Shown here one piece after another: positions 49,492 through 59,778 of a stretch of DNA of 64,000 nucleotides. A program made the translations under genes and the position numbers. The notes beneath the pieces were generated by a model. The model ran no database searches. It was not told the DNA's origin and was given only the letters and a program-made list of their open reading frames with translations. How positions within the stretch are numbered: position 1 is the first letter of the stretch; each line of letters starts with the position of its first letter. The DNA is from Labrys okinawensis (GTDB taxonomy: Bacteria > Pseudomonadota > Alphaproteobacteria > Rhizobiales > Labraceae): positions 86,563-150,562 of the forward strand of contig NZ_PUEJ01000012.1 of NCBI RefSeq assembly GCF_002982075.1. The letters are read 5' to 3'.

Positions 49492-50088
49492 TCAGGCTGG
49501 ATGACGCCGAAGGCCGTTCAGCAACGCATGAAAGGCTCTCACTGCCTGCACGGATGCCGCCTTGGGATCGGCTGCATTGGCGATCCATTGCGAGGCATGC
49601 CAAGTGGCGCCATTGACCAGCCGGGCCGCGGCCTCCGGGTCGATATCGGCGAGAACGCCCTCCCGCTTCAGCGCAGCCAAGGTCGCGCTCATCGAAGCGA
49701 TGCAGCCATCCTGGCTCGGCCATTGTGAGGGATCGCCGAGGACGGCCGGGCCGTCGCGAAACAGGATGCGCTGGATTTCCGGCTCCAATGCCATCTCGAT
49801 ATAGGCCGAGCATTCGGCGACGAAACCCTGCCAGGGATCTTCGGCCTGGGCCGAGATCGCCGAAAGCCGCCTGGACATTTCGGCATCGAGTTCCGCGATG
49901 ACCGCCGCGAACAGGCCCTTCTTGTCGCCGAAATGGTGATAGAGCGCGCCGCGCGTCAGGCCGGCCGCCGCCGTAAAATCGTCCATCGACGCTTGCGCAT
50001 AACCGACGGTGCCGAAGGCCGCGCGCCCAGCGGCGAGCAGCTTGGCGCGCGTCTCGGCGATCATCTGGGCTCGCGGTTTACGGGCCAT
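49492..50088 (-). CDS. TetR-family transcriptional regulator
   Basis: This 198-residue protein has the N-terminal TetR helix-turn-helix (FGTVGYAQASMDDFTAAAGL, RGALYHHFGDKKGLFAAVI) and a TetR C-terminal ligand domain. ATG 50088 follows AAGGAAATGGT. It is divergent from an MFS transporter, with three palindromes between them, the classic repressor-efflux arrangement. Inducer unknown. Confidence 0.93.
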   Translation of the reverse strand: MARKPRAQMIAETRAKLLAAGRAAFGTVGYAQASMDDFTAAAGLTRGALYHHFGDKKGLFAAVIAELDAEMSRRLSAISAQAEDPWQGFVAECSAYIEMALEPEIQRILFRDGPAVLGDPSQWPSQDGCIASMSATLAALKREGVLADIDPEAAARLVNGATWHASQWIANAADPKAASVQAVRAFHALLNGLRRHPA

Positions 50089-50100
50089 ACCATTTCCTTC

Positions 50101-50169
50101 ATATACGCTGCGTATATTATTTGACATACGGCGCGTATGCAACTATGACGAATACATACGTTGCGTATG
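50101..50169. promoter_or_regulatory. Three TetR operator candidates
   Basis: ATATACGCTGCGTATAT (50101-50117), CATACGGCGCGTATG (50125-50139) and CATACGTTGCGTATG (50155-50169) share ATACG-N3-CGTAT. They occupy the whole divergent promoter region. The first lies just upstream of the TetR start, the third 32 bases before the transporter start. Confidence 0.8.
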
Positions 50170-50201
50170 TCAATGCTTTCTCTTCCGCTTTGGAGTGCCC
50201 G

Positions 50202-51410
50202 ATGTCCAATCCTTACAGCCAGATCTTTCGAGCGCCGGGGGCAAAGGCTTTCGCGGCTGCCGGCTTCCTGGCGCGCCTGCCGCTCGCGATGGTGACCATG
50301 GGTATCGTCGCCATGATCTCCCAGACCCATGGCGAATATTGGCTCGCCGGTGCCGTGTCGGCCACTTTCGCCCTCGGCAATGCCTTCATGTCCCCGCAGA
50401 TTTCCCGCCTGGTCGACCGCCACGGCCAGAGCCGCGTCCTAATTCCTGCCACCAGCCTGTCGGTTGCTGCCTTTTCGGTTCTGCTGCTGGCCGCGCATTT
50501 CCACTGGCCGGCCTGGATCCTGTTTGCCGCGGCACTGTTCGCCACCACCATGCCCAGCATGCCGGCGATGGTCAGGGCCCGCTGGTCGGAGCTCTATCGC
50601 GACACCCCGCAGCTGCACACGGCCTTCGCCTTCGAATCGGTGGCTGACGAAGTCGTCTACATGGCCGGATCGATCCTTGCGGTCGGTCTGAGCGTGGCCT
50701 GGTTCCCAGAAGCCGGTCCCCTCGTCTCGACCGTGTTTCTCGCCGTCGGCACGGCGCTGTTCGTGACGCAGAAATCCACCGAACCGCCGGTCCGCTTCAC
50801 CGAAAGCGGCGGCTCCTCGGCCATCCGCCTGCCGCCGGTGCAGATCCTGACCTTCGTCCTGGTCGCCATCGGCACGATCTTCGGAACGGCGGAAGTCACC
50901 GTGATCGCCTTCACCAGGCAGTTGGGGCAGGCCGGCGCGGCCAGCTTCGTGCTCGCCGGCTATGCCGCAGGCTCGCTCGTCGTTGGCCTGGTGTTCGGGG
51001 CCCTGAAGTTGAAGATGCCGCTCGAGCGGCAGTTCCTGATCGCCATCGCAGTCGCCGCTGCCACCACGGTGCCGCTGCTGTTCGTTTCCGGCGTGGCGAT
51101 GCTGGCGCTGTTGCTGTTCTTGTCCGGTGTGTCGATCTCGCCGACGCTGATCACCGCCATGGGTCTGATCGAGCGGCATGTGCCGGCGGCAAAGCTCACG
51201 GAAGGAATCACCTGGGCGATGACCGGCATCGGCATCGGCATGGCGGTCGGCTCCTTCGTCTCGGGCTGGGTCATCGACCGCTTCGGCGCCGCCGACGGCT
51301 TCTGGATCTCGCTTGCAGCTGGTTTCGTCGCGCTGACGGTGGCGCTGCTGGGATCGTGCCGGCTGACGCCGGCATCGAAGGAGGACAGGCTTTGCGCGGC
51401 CGCTGCCTGA
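50202..51410 (+). CDS. Major facilitator superfamily transporter
   Basis: This 402-residue membrane protein has about twelve membrane segments, starting AFAAAGFLARLPLAMVTMGI. It includes SRLVDRHGQSRVL, the loop-2 MFS motif, and a long central cytoplasmic loop near 190-215. ATG 50202 with GGAG upstream. Its partner TetR repressor suggests drug or metabolite efflux. No specific family motif tells the substrate. Confidence 0.9.
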   Translation: MSNPYSQIFRAPGAKAFAAAGFLARLPLAMVTMGIVAMISQTHGEYWLAGAVSATFALGNAFMSPQISRLVDRHGQSRVLIPATSLSVAAFSVLLLAAHFHWPAWILFAAALFATTMPSMPAMVRARWSELYRDTPQLHTAFAFESVADEVVYMAGSILAVGLSVAWFPEAGPLVSTVFLAVGTALFVTQKSTEPPVRFTESGGSSAIRLPPVQILTFVLVAIGTIFGTAEVTVIAFTRQLGQAGAASFVLAGYAAGSLVVGLVFGALKLKMPLERQFLIAIAVAAATTVPLLFVSGVAMLALLLFLSGVSISPTLITAMGLIERHVPAAKLTEGITWAMTGIGIGMAVGSFVSGWVIDRFGAADGFWISLAAGFVALTVALLGSCRLTPASKEDRLCAAAA

Positions 51411-51532
51411 CCTGGGCCGGGCGTTAACCGAACATCAAGAATTCTGCGATAGCCTCGACGCCATTCCAGCTCGCTGGATGTTCGAGTGGCTCCTGTTCAC
51501 TCTGTTTGACGCCTCCCTGTTTCGACTTGGAC

Positions 51533-51562
51533 AAGCCGCGATATCTTATCGCGGCTTCTTTT
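51533..51562 (+). terminator. Rho-independent terminator
   Basis: The 11-base perfect stem AAGCCGCGATA / TATCGCGGCTT with a TCT loop is followed by CTTTTT. Probably ends the MFS transcript, although it lies 120 bases downstream of it. Confidence 0.8.
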
Positions 51563-51789
51563 TGTCGTGGAGGACGGATCGTCAGCTTCCTCTGGAAGCG
51601 CGGCGTCTCGCGAAAGAGCAAAGCAGGTCTGCATCCTGCTGCGTCGCTGCGGCTTGCATATGATCACCCAGCCTCGCCCCCGCGGCCCGACCCTCCCCAT
51701 CGAGTCGAGGGTAGAGAAAGGCAGCGAGCTTTCATGACGCGGTAGGCTGGAGAGCCTGACCGAAAAATCTGTAAAACGCGGCCGTTGTC

Positions 51790-51813
51790 ATTGCCGGGCT
51801 TCGTCCCGGCAAT
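51790..51813. repeat. Palindrome ATTGCCGGG...CCCGGCAAT
   Basis: A 9-base perfect stem with CTTCGT loop and no T-run. It looks like a common dispersed alphaproteobacterial hairpin, but only one copy is seen in this window. Confidence 0.4.
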
Positions 51814-51930
51814 CCGGCGCCGCAATGTCGACAAGGGGCGGTATTTCGGACAAGCTCGCATCACAGAACCGAGCTTTTCCGGCTCTGTTTGCGATGATTG
51901 AGCCAGGCTTCTCAGGATCCCCAAAGCCCA

Positions 51931-51960
51931 AAACAAAAGCGGGCTCGAAGGCCCGCTTGC
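51931..51960 (-). terminator. Rho-independent terminator of rpmE
   Basis: AAGCGGGC pairs with GCCCGCTT around TCGAAG. On the minus strand it is followed by TTTGTTTTGGG. It starts 27 bases after the rpmE stop. Confidence 0.85.
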
Positions 51961-51986
51961 GTCGATATGGAAAAGGTTCGTTCCGA

Positions 51987-52214
51987 TCAGCGCTTGAAGC
52001 TGATGCCAGCGAAGCGCTGGTTGAACTTCGACACGCGGCCGGCGCGGTCAAGAACCTGCTGCGAACCGCCGGTCCAGGCCGGATGGGTCTTGGGATCGAT
52101 GTCGAGCTGAAGGGTATCGCCTTCCTTGCCCCAGGTCGAATGGGTGTAGAACTCGGTGCCGTCGACGAAGACAACCTTGATCTTGTGGTAGTCGGGATGA
52201 ATGTCGGCCTTCAT
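51987..52214 (-). CDS. rpmE: 50S ribosomal protein L31
   Basis: This 75-residue protein has MKADIHPDYHKIKVVFVDG, THSTWGKEGDTLQLDID, HPAWTGG and SKFNQRF, the signature of L31. The zinc-binding cysteines of the C+ form are missing, so it is the zinc-independent type. ATG 52214. Confidence 0.96.
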   Translation of the reverse strand: MKADIHPDYHKIKVVFVDGTEFYTHSTWGKEGDTLQLDIDPKTHPAWTGGSQQVLDRAGRVSKFNQRFAGISFKR

Positions 52215-52361
52215 GGGGTCAAATCCTGCTCTGTGCCGGAGCGCTACCCCGGTCGGACAAGTCAAATTCGAATGAGTGGGCGGCTCGATAGCGCAATTTC
52301 GGTCCGGATACAAGCACTGGCCCCGCATTTCTCACATGCGGGAATCGCCTTTCTGCGCCGG

Positions 52362-53735
52362 CTACAGCAACGTTCCCCTCAGAATGACCAGGGCGACGGT
52401 GAAGTAGATGACGAGGCCGGTCACATCGACCAGCGTGGCGACCAGGGGGGCGGAGGCGCTGGCGGGGTCGAAGCCGACCTTCTTGAGGATGAAAGGCAGC
52501 ATGGAGCCGGTCAGCGAGCCGAACGTGACGATCGCCGTGAGCGCGCAGCCGATGGTCAGGGCCAGCAGCGCCCAATGCGGTCCATAGTCGTAGAATCCGG
52601 CCTTCTGCCAGACGACGATGCGCACGATGCCGATCAGGCCGAGAATGGCGCCGAGCACGACGCCGGTGGGCAGTTCGCGCAGGGCCACCCGCCACCAGTC
52701 CTTCAGCTTCACCTCGCTCAGCGCCAGCGCGCGGATGAGCAGGGAGGTCGCCTGCGAGCCGGAATTGCCGCCCGAGGACATGATGAGCGGGATGAACAGG
52801 GTGAGCACCACCGCCTTTTCGAGTTCACCCTCGAAAAATTGCATGGCGCTCGCCGTGAGCATCTCGCCGAGCAGCAGCACCGACAGCCAGCCCGCACGCT
52901 TCTTGATCATCGACCAGAACCCGATCTGGTCATAGGGATCGTCGAGGGCTTCCATGCCGCCGAACTTCTGGGCGTCCTCGGTGCCTTCGGCCACGATGGC
53001 GTCGATGATGTCGTCGAAGGTGCAGATGCCGATGACATGCATGCTGTCGTCGACCACAGGTACGGCCAGAAGGTCGTATTTCGCGATCAGGCGAGCGACT
53101 TCCTCGCGGTCGGCAGTGGGGGCAACCGTGATCGGCTTGTCGAAGCGGGCGGCGGTCAGCACCGAGGATTTGGGGTCGGCGGTGATCAGGCGGCGCAGCG
53201 CCACGGCCTTGAGGAGCTGGCGGGTCTTGGGATCGAGGACATAGACCGAGTAGATCGTCTCACGCGTGCGCTCGACGCGGCGGATGTGATCGAGCGTCTG
53301 CTCCACCGTCCAGGACGAGGGCACGGAGACGAATTCGGTGGTCATCAGCGCGCCGGCGGTGTCCTCCGGATAGGACAGCAGCCTGTCGAGCGAGGCGCGG
53401 GTCTCGGGATCGAGACGGTTGAGCAGATCGGTGCGCGGCGGATCGTCCATGTAGCGGAAGACATCCGCCACGCGGTCCGAGGACATGCCGGCCATCAGCT
53501 TGAGCGCCCGTTCGGCGGGCAGGGCTTCGATCAGCGCCGCCGGATCGTCCAGCCCCGGCTGGTCGAGCACTTCGATCGCCCGCTCGTCGGGCAGGTGCAC
53601 CAGGACGTGGGCCTGCTCTTCGATCTCCTGCTCGTTGAGCAGTTCGACGATATCGGCTACGTGCTCGAGGCCGAGGCAAACCTCGAGGATGTCGCGGTCA
53701 GCGACCTCAACCGTTTTTTCAGCCAGGTCTTCCAT
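52362..53735 (-). CDS. mgtE: Magnesium transporter MgtE
   Basis: This 457-residue protein has the N-terminal MgtE domain (IVELLNEQEIEEQAHVLVHL to about 130), two CBS domains (about 140-265, with VPVVDDSMHVIGICTFDDI), and five membrane segments. The pore motif SSGGNSGSQATSLLIRALAL and the C-terminal TLVDVTGLVIYFTVAL are clear. It imports Mg2+ and is gated by cytosolic Mg2+. ATG 53735. Confidence 0.95.
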   Translation of the reverse strand: MEDLAEKTVEVADRDILEVCLGLEHVADIVELLNEQEIEEQAHVLVHLPDERAIEVLDQPGLDDPAALIEALPAERALKLMAGMSSDRVADVFRYMDDPPRTDLLNRLDPETRASLDRLLSYPEDTAGALMTTEFVSVPSSWTVEQTLDHIRRVERTRETIYSVYVLDPKTRQLLKAVALRRLITADPKSSVLTAARFDKPITVAPTADREEVARLIAKYDLLAVPVVDDSMHVIGICTFDDIIDAIVAEGTEDAQKFGGMEALDDPYDQIGFWSMIKKRAGWLSVLLLGEMLTASAMQFFEGELEKAVVLTLFIPLIMSSGGNSGSQATSLLIRALALSEVKLKDWWRVALRELPTGVVLGAILGLIGIVRIVVWQKAGFYDYGPHWALLALTIGCALTAIVTFGSLTGSMLPFILKKVGFDPASASAPLVATLVDVTGLVIYFTVALVILRGTLL

Positions 53736-54069
53736 GGCTCTTCCTTCCTTTCGGCCGTTGCCGGCCGGAAGGACGAGCCCGCGAGCGGTCAGTCCTTACA
53801 AGCCGTCAACGGCGCGAACATTCGACTGCTACTGTCGCTTGGCATGATCTCGTTGATCTCGTGGGGTCCGGCCAGGGACGATTCCTTTGGAATAAATCCA
53901 AAGGCCGGAACAATCGCGACTTGCGCCTCTCAGCCGTCGCAGTCAAGCGCTTTTTTGCACTGCGCGATAATATGGAGAGCGCGGCAAACTGAAGCGGTTT
54001 GGGCCGGTGAGATTGCAGCCGCGCCCACAGCGGGGCATTGTCCCGCGCGCTCGAAAGGAAGAATGCTAC
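53736..54069. other. Divergent spacer with leader hairpins of mgtE
   Basis: It holds CCTTTGGA-ATAAA-TCCAAAGG (53884-53904) and a GC-rich inverted repeat near 53749-53775 (CTTCC...GGCCG and CGGCC...GGAAG). These could form an mgtE leader. I do not recognise the conserved core of known Mg2+ riboswitches. Confidence 0.5.
53884..53904 (-). promoter_or_regulatory. Perfect hairpin in the mgtE leader
   Basis: An 8-base stem CCTTTGGA / TCCAAAGG with a five-base ATAAA loop, 150 bases before mgtE. Regulatory role inferred. Confidence 0.4.
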
Positions 54070-55872
54070 GTGGCCACGGAAACCGATCCGAAAATCCGAG
54101 AAAACACCGCGGAATCCGCCAGGAACAGCCGGTCTCTCCGCCCCTTGATGGCGCTGGCGCCCTATGCTCTGGCCTATCGCGGCCGCATCCTGATGGCTTT
54201 CATGGCTCTGACGGTGGCAGCGGCGGCGACGCTGGTGGTCCCCGTCGCCATGCGCCGCATGATCGATTTCGGCTTCTCGGTGGGGCATGCCGCCGCCATC
54301 AATTCCTACTTCCTTGCCATGACCGGCGTGGTGCTGATTCTCGCTTTGGCGAGCGCCGCCCGTTACTATCTGGTGATGACCCTCGGCGAGCGCGTGGTCG
54401 CCGATGTCCGCACTGCCGTCTTTGCCCATCTCACCCAGCTCTCGCCCCTGTTCTTCGACACTGTCAAGACCGGTGAGGTGCTCTCGCGCCTGACTGCGGA
54501 TACCACGCAGATCAAGGCGGCCTTCGGCTCTTCCGCCTCCGTCGCCCTGCGCAACCTCTTCCTGTTTGCCGGCGCCGTGGTGATGATGGTGTGGACCAGC
54601 CCCAAGCTTTCGGCGCTGGTGCTGATCGCCATTCCGTTGATCGTGCTGCCCCTGGTGGCCTTCGGCCGGTCCGTGCGCACGCGCTCGCGCAAGGCGCAGG
54701 ACACGCTGGCCGACGCCTCCGCCTATGCCAGCGAGATCATCGGCGCGATGCGGGTGGTGCAGGCCTTCACGGCCGAACGGCTCGCCATCGGGCGTTTTTC
54801 GGGCGAGGTCGAGAACGCCTACCAGGCGGCGGCGATCTCCACTCGCTCGCGTGCGGTGCTGACCGCGATCGCGCTGTTCCTGGTCTTCGCTTCGGTGGTC
54901 GGCGTGCTCTGGCTCGGCGCCCATGACGTGGTCGCCGGCACCATGACGGCCGGCACCTTGTCGCAATTCGTGCTCTACGCGGTGTTCGGGGCCGGCGCCC
55001 TTTCGGAACTCGGCCAGGTCTGGGCGGAGCTCGTGCAGGCGGCCGGCGCCGCCGAGCGCCTGGGCGAGCTTCTCGGCGAAAGGCCGGCGATCTCCGCGCC
55101 GGCCCGGCCGCTGGCCCTGCCCGAGCCGGCGCGCGGTGCCGTCGCCTTCGAGGGCGTGACCTTCGCCTATCCCGCCCAGCCGGACAAGCCGGTGCTGCAC
55201 GATGTCGATCTCGCGGTGAAGGCGGGTGAGACGGTTGCCATCGTCGGACCGTCCGGCGCGGGCAAGAGCACGCTGTTCCAGCTCCTGCTGCGCTATTACG
55301 ATCCCCAGTTCGGACGCGTGAGGCTGGATGGGGTCGCGCTGCCGCAGGCTGATCCCAAGCGCGTGCGCCAGCGCATTGCCGTGGTGGCGCAGGATCCGGT
55401 GGTCTTTGCGGCGACCGCCCGCGACAATATCCGTTTCGGCCGCCCCGACGCGAGCGATGCCGAGGTGGAGGAGGCGGCACGCCTGGCCGCGGCCGACAGC
55501 TTCATCCGGGCCATGCCGCAAGGCTACGACACCCCGATCGGCGAGCGTGGCGTGACGCTGTCGGGCGGCCAGCGCCAGCGTATCGCCATCGCCCGCGCCA
55601 TCCTCAAGGATGCGCCCGTCCTGCTGCTCGACGAGGCGACCTCTGCGCTCGATTCCGAAAGCGAGAAGGCAGTCCAGGCAGCTCTCGACGGCCTGATGAC
55701 CGAACGCACCACCCTGGTGATCGCCCATCGCCTGGCGACGGTGCAGGCGGCCGACCGGATCATCGTGCTGGATGACGGACGCATCGTCGAAGAGGGCACG
55801 CACGAGGCCCTGGTGGCGCGGGGCGGCCTCTATGCCCGGCTGGCGCAGCTGCAGTTCAGGGACGCCGCCTGA
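54070..55872 (+). CDS. ABC exporter, fused membrane and ATPase domains
   Basis: This 600-residue half-transporter has six membrane segments (about 35-310) with the coupling segment FFDTVKTGEVLSRLTADTTQ. The ATPase domain carries Walker A GPSGAGKST near 398, LSGGQRQRIAIARAI and LLLDEATSALD. It resembles MsbA-like/ABCB-type lipid or drug exporters and should act as a homodimer. The start is GTG 54070 after AAAGGAAG. Divergent from mgtE. Substrate unknown. Confidence 0.92.
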   Translation: MATETDPKIRENTAESARNSRSLRPLMALAPYALAYRGRILMAFMALTVAAAATLVVPVAMRRMIDFGFSVGHAAAINSYFLAMTGVVLILALASAARYYLVMTLGERVVADVRTAVFAHLTQLSPLFFDTVKTGEVLSRLTADTTQIKAAFGSSASVALRNLFLFAGAVVMMVWTSPKLSALVLIAIPLIVLPLVAFGRSVRTRSRKAQDTLADASAYASEIIGAMRVVQAFTAERLAIGRFSGEVENAYQAAAISTRSRAVLTAIALFLVFASVVGVLWLGAHDVVAGTMTAGTLSQFVLYAVFGAGALSELGQVWAELVQAAGAAERLGELLGERPAISAPARPLALPEPARGAVAFEGVTFAYPAQPDKPVLHDVDLAVKAGETVAIVGPSGAGKSTLFQLLLRYYDPQFGRVRLDGVALPQADPKRVRQRIAVVAQDPVVFAATARDNIRFGRPDASDAEVEEAARLAAADSFIRAMPQGYDTPIGERGVTLSGGQRQRIAIARAILKDAPVLLLDEATSALDSESEKAVQAALDGLMTERTTLVIAHRLATVQAADRIIVLDDGRIVEEGTHEALVARGGLYARLAQLQFRDAA

Positions 55873-55882
55873 GCCAGGCCGG

Positions 55883-56347
55883 CTACAGGAAACCGATCCA
55901 GCGCCCGGCCACCAGCACCGAGAGCCAGAGCAAGGCCGAGACGAGGGCCGATACCCTTACGCTCGCCGCCAATGGCCCACCGGCGAGAGCGGCGCGGAAG
56001 GCCGGGCGGCGGTGCTGGAGGCCGATATTGATCAGGGCCAGCGCGAGCAGAGCGAGCTTGGCCTGAAAGGCGGCATTGTCGGCATAGTGCGCCGGACGTA
56101 CGCTGAACAGCCATAGGCCGCAGACGAGGGTAAGGCCGAGGCCGGTGGCGGCCGTGCGGGTCAGGAACGGCCCGATGACCGCGACCGGCACCTTGGGCCA
56201 TAGTCCTGCAAGCCGCAGATCGAGCGGCAGGATCGCGCCGAGCAGCAAGCCGATACCGAGGATGTGCCCGGCATTGACGAAGATATAGGCCGCGGGCGTG
56301 TCGCGCAGCAGTACCGCTCCCGGCCAGGCTGCGAAAAGCTCCAACAT
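55883..56347 (-). CDS. Integral membrane protein (DUF6644/DUF2214 type)
   Basis: This 154-residue protein has about four membrane segments (AAYIFVNAGHILGIGLLLGA, AATGLGLTLVCGLWLF, and two near the C-terminus). The conserved-looking NAGHILG with a buried His suggests a heme or metal role, but that is a guess. It starts 15 bases after a DUF6152 gene on the same strand, a common pairing in Hyphomicrobiales. Confidence 0.75.
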   Translation of the reverse strand: MLELFAAWPGAVLLRDTPAAYIFVNAGHILGIGLLLGAILPLDLRLAGLWPKVPVAVIGPFLTRTAATGLGLTLVCGLWLFSVRPAHYADNAAFQAKLALLALALINIGLQHRRPAFRAALAGGPLAASVRVSALVSALLWLSVLVAGRWIGFL

Positions 56348-56362
56348 GGAAGGGCGCCGGAT

Positions 56363-56758
56363 TCAGCGTGTCTGGATCCGATCGGGATACATGTCGTAAT
56401 TCTTGCCGGCGATGGTGACGCGTACGGCCTTCATCCAGGCCTTGCCGCGATCCTTGGCGCGGTTGCCCAGCACCGTGACGGCATCGCCCGGCTTGGCAGT
56501 GTCGCCGGTAAAGCCGGCGCGTTGCGTCTGGCCGGGATTGGCGAGGTCGACCCGCCACAGCACGCCGTCTTCGGCGGCGACTTCCAGCGAAGGATGAGGC
56601 GGCGCCATCGAAACGGTCTTGATGGTGCCTTTCAATTCCATCTGCTCGCCTTCGGCCCATGACCAGCCGTGATGGGCGAAGGCATTCGGCGCCAAACTGA
56701 TGGCGGCGCCCGCCCCGGCGAGATAGAGAAAAACGCGCCGTTCGATCGCGATCGTCAT
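56363..56758 (-). CDS. DUF6152-family periplasmic protein
   Basis: This 131-residue protein has a signal peptide (about residues 1-28, ending FAHHGW) and a small beta domain: GWSWAEGEQMELKGTIKTVS, PHPSLEVAAEDGVLWRVDLA and PGDAVTVLGNRAKD. These match DUF6152. ATG 56758 is preceded by GAGGGG. Translationally close to the next membrane gene. Function unknown; a periplasmic metal-related role is sometimes suggested. Confidence 0.8.
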   Translation of the reverse strand: MTIAIERRVFLYLAGAGAAISLAPNAFAHHGWSWAEGEQMELKGTIKTVSMAPPHPSLEVAAEDGVLWRVDLANPGQTQRAGFTGDTAKPGDAVTVLGNRAKDRGKAWMKAVRVTIAGKNYDMYPDRIQTR

Positions 56759-56885
56759 CGATGCCCCCCTCGTACCGACTTCGGCCGAGCGAGACTGGCC
56801 GGCGATTGAGGCGGAAATCATGCGGGGATGATCAAAAGCCCGTGTCCGGCCCCGAGGCGGGACGGGCGGCCCGACACCACGCCTC

Positions 56886-57302
56886 CTATCGTCCCGCGGT
56901 GTTGACGACACGGCAGATATGCGAGCGCAGAGCGTCCTCGGTGGCTATCTGGCCGGCCTGTACGTGGAATTGCAGATCGACTCGGGTGCCGTTGCCGGTC
57001 TTGCGGGCCGTGACGCGGACGGTCTGGCGACGGCCATTATTGGCGCCATCCTGGTCGGCGATCAGCACGCCGGCTCGCTTGTCGACGCTGACGACATCGA
57101 TGCCCTCGGCGGACAGGGCGCGGCCGACATTGTCGAGGGCCCTGGCGGGAGCGACCTTGGGAAACACAGCCCAGGTCGAGTAGGTCAGGCCGGTGAGCAG
57201 CGGCACGCCGGAAGTCCTCAGATTCTGCGCGCAGCTCTGGGCTGCGGCGGGCGAAGCGGCGAGGAGAGCGAGCGCAGCGGCGCCGGCGAAATATCTCAGC
57301 AT
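56886..57302 (-). CDS. Secreted protein of unknown function
   Basis: This 138-residue protein has a clear signal peptide (MLRYFAGAAALALLAASPAA, cleaved near residue 21) and a small alpha/beta domain (FPKVAPARALDNVGRALSAE, VLIADQDGANNGRRQTVRVT, ICRVVNTAGR) with Cys residues near both ends that may pair. ATG 57302. I do not recognise the family. Confidence 0.75.
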   Translation of the reverse strand: MLRYFAGAAALALLAASPAAAQSCAQNLRTSGVPLLTGLTYSTWAVFPKVAPARALDNVGRALSAEGIDVVSVDKRAGVLIADQDGANNGRRQTVRVTARKTGNGTRVDLQFHVQAGQIATEDALRSHICRVVNTAGR

Positions 57303-57608
57303 GGGACTGTCTCTGTCGGCCGCCAGAGCGGCTGGGCTGGAGGGGCGCCGCCACGCCTGCGGAGGCGCCGCGACGATTGCTGCATAGTTCACCCTCCGCA
57401 AGCTGAACAGGGGCGATTCAAGCTGAGAAGAGGCAGTGTTTCGCAGGTAACAATCAAAATGGAGTCCGGCCGGTTCCTTCCGCGATTTTCGCCACCACGC
57501 CTATCCACCGGGGCGCTACGCACCACCTCTTACCGGGTAGTCCCTCACGGCATGAAAAAGGCCGGTCGCGGGGACCGGCCTTGATCGTCTTTGATGGGAA
57601 GCCGCCTG
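57303..57608. other. Spacer with ftsH terminator
   Basis: It contains the ftsH terminator (57555-57582) and the promoter side of the secreted-protein gene; nothing else seen. Confidence 0.5.
57555..57582 (-). terminator. Rho-independent terminator of ftsH
   Basis: AAGGCCGGTC pairs with GACCGGCCTT around GCGGG. On the minus strand it is followed by TTTCATG, 27 bases after the ftsH stop. Confidence 0.85.
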
Positions 57609-59534
<1,926 letters not shown>

Positions 59535-59778
59535 CTCTCGCCTTTCGCGGCGGACGGCCTGCCTCAAGCAGGGGACGCCACAGCATATCGCGGCTAAAAT
59601 AGGCACAGGCGAGCCAAATGCCAAGGCAAGCCGGTGGGATAGATAGCCCTGCGCTCCCTTATAGAAGTGCCGAGGGCTTGTCACGGTGAAGATTCGAGTG
59701 GCGCATGCGCCGCTAATTTCTTGAAATAGGCCGTTATTTTGCCGCTTCTAGGGCAAGGTCGGCAGAAAATGACAATTT

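Larger units (their letters stand above)
51411..51986. other. Spacer with terminators and a palindromic repeat
   Basis: It contains the MFS terminator (51533-51562), a palindrome (51790-51813) and the rpmE terminator (51931-51960). No coding frame is supported. Confidence 0.6.
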
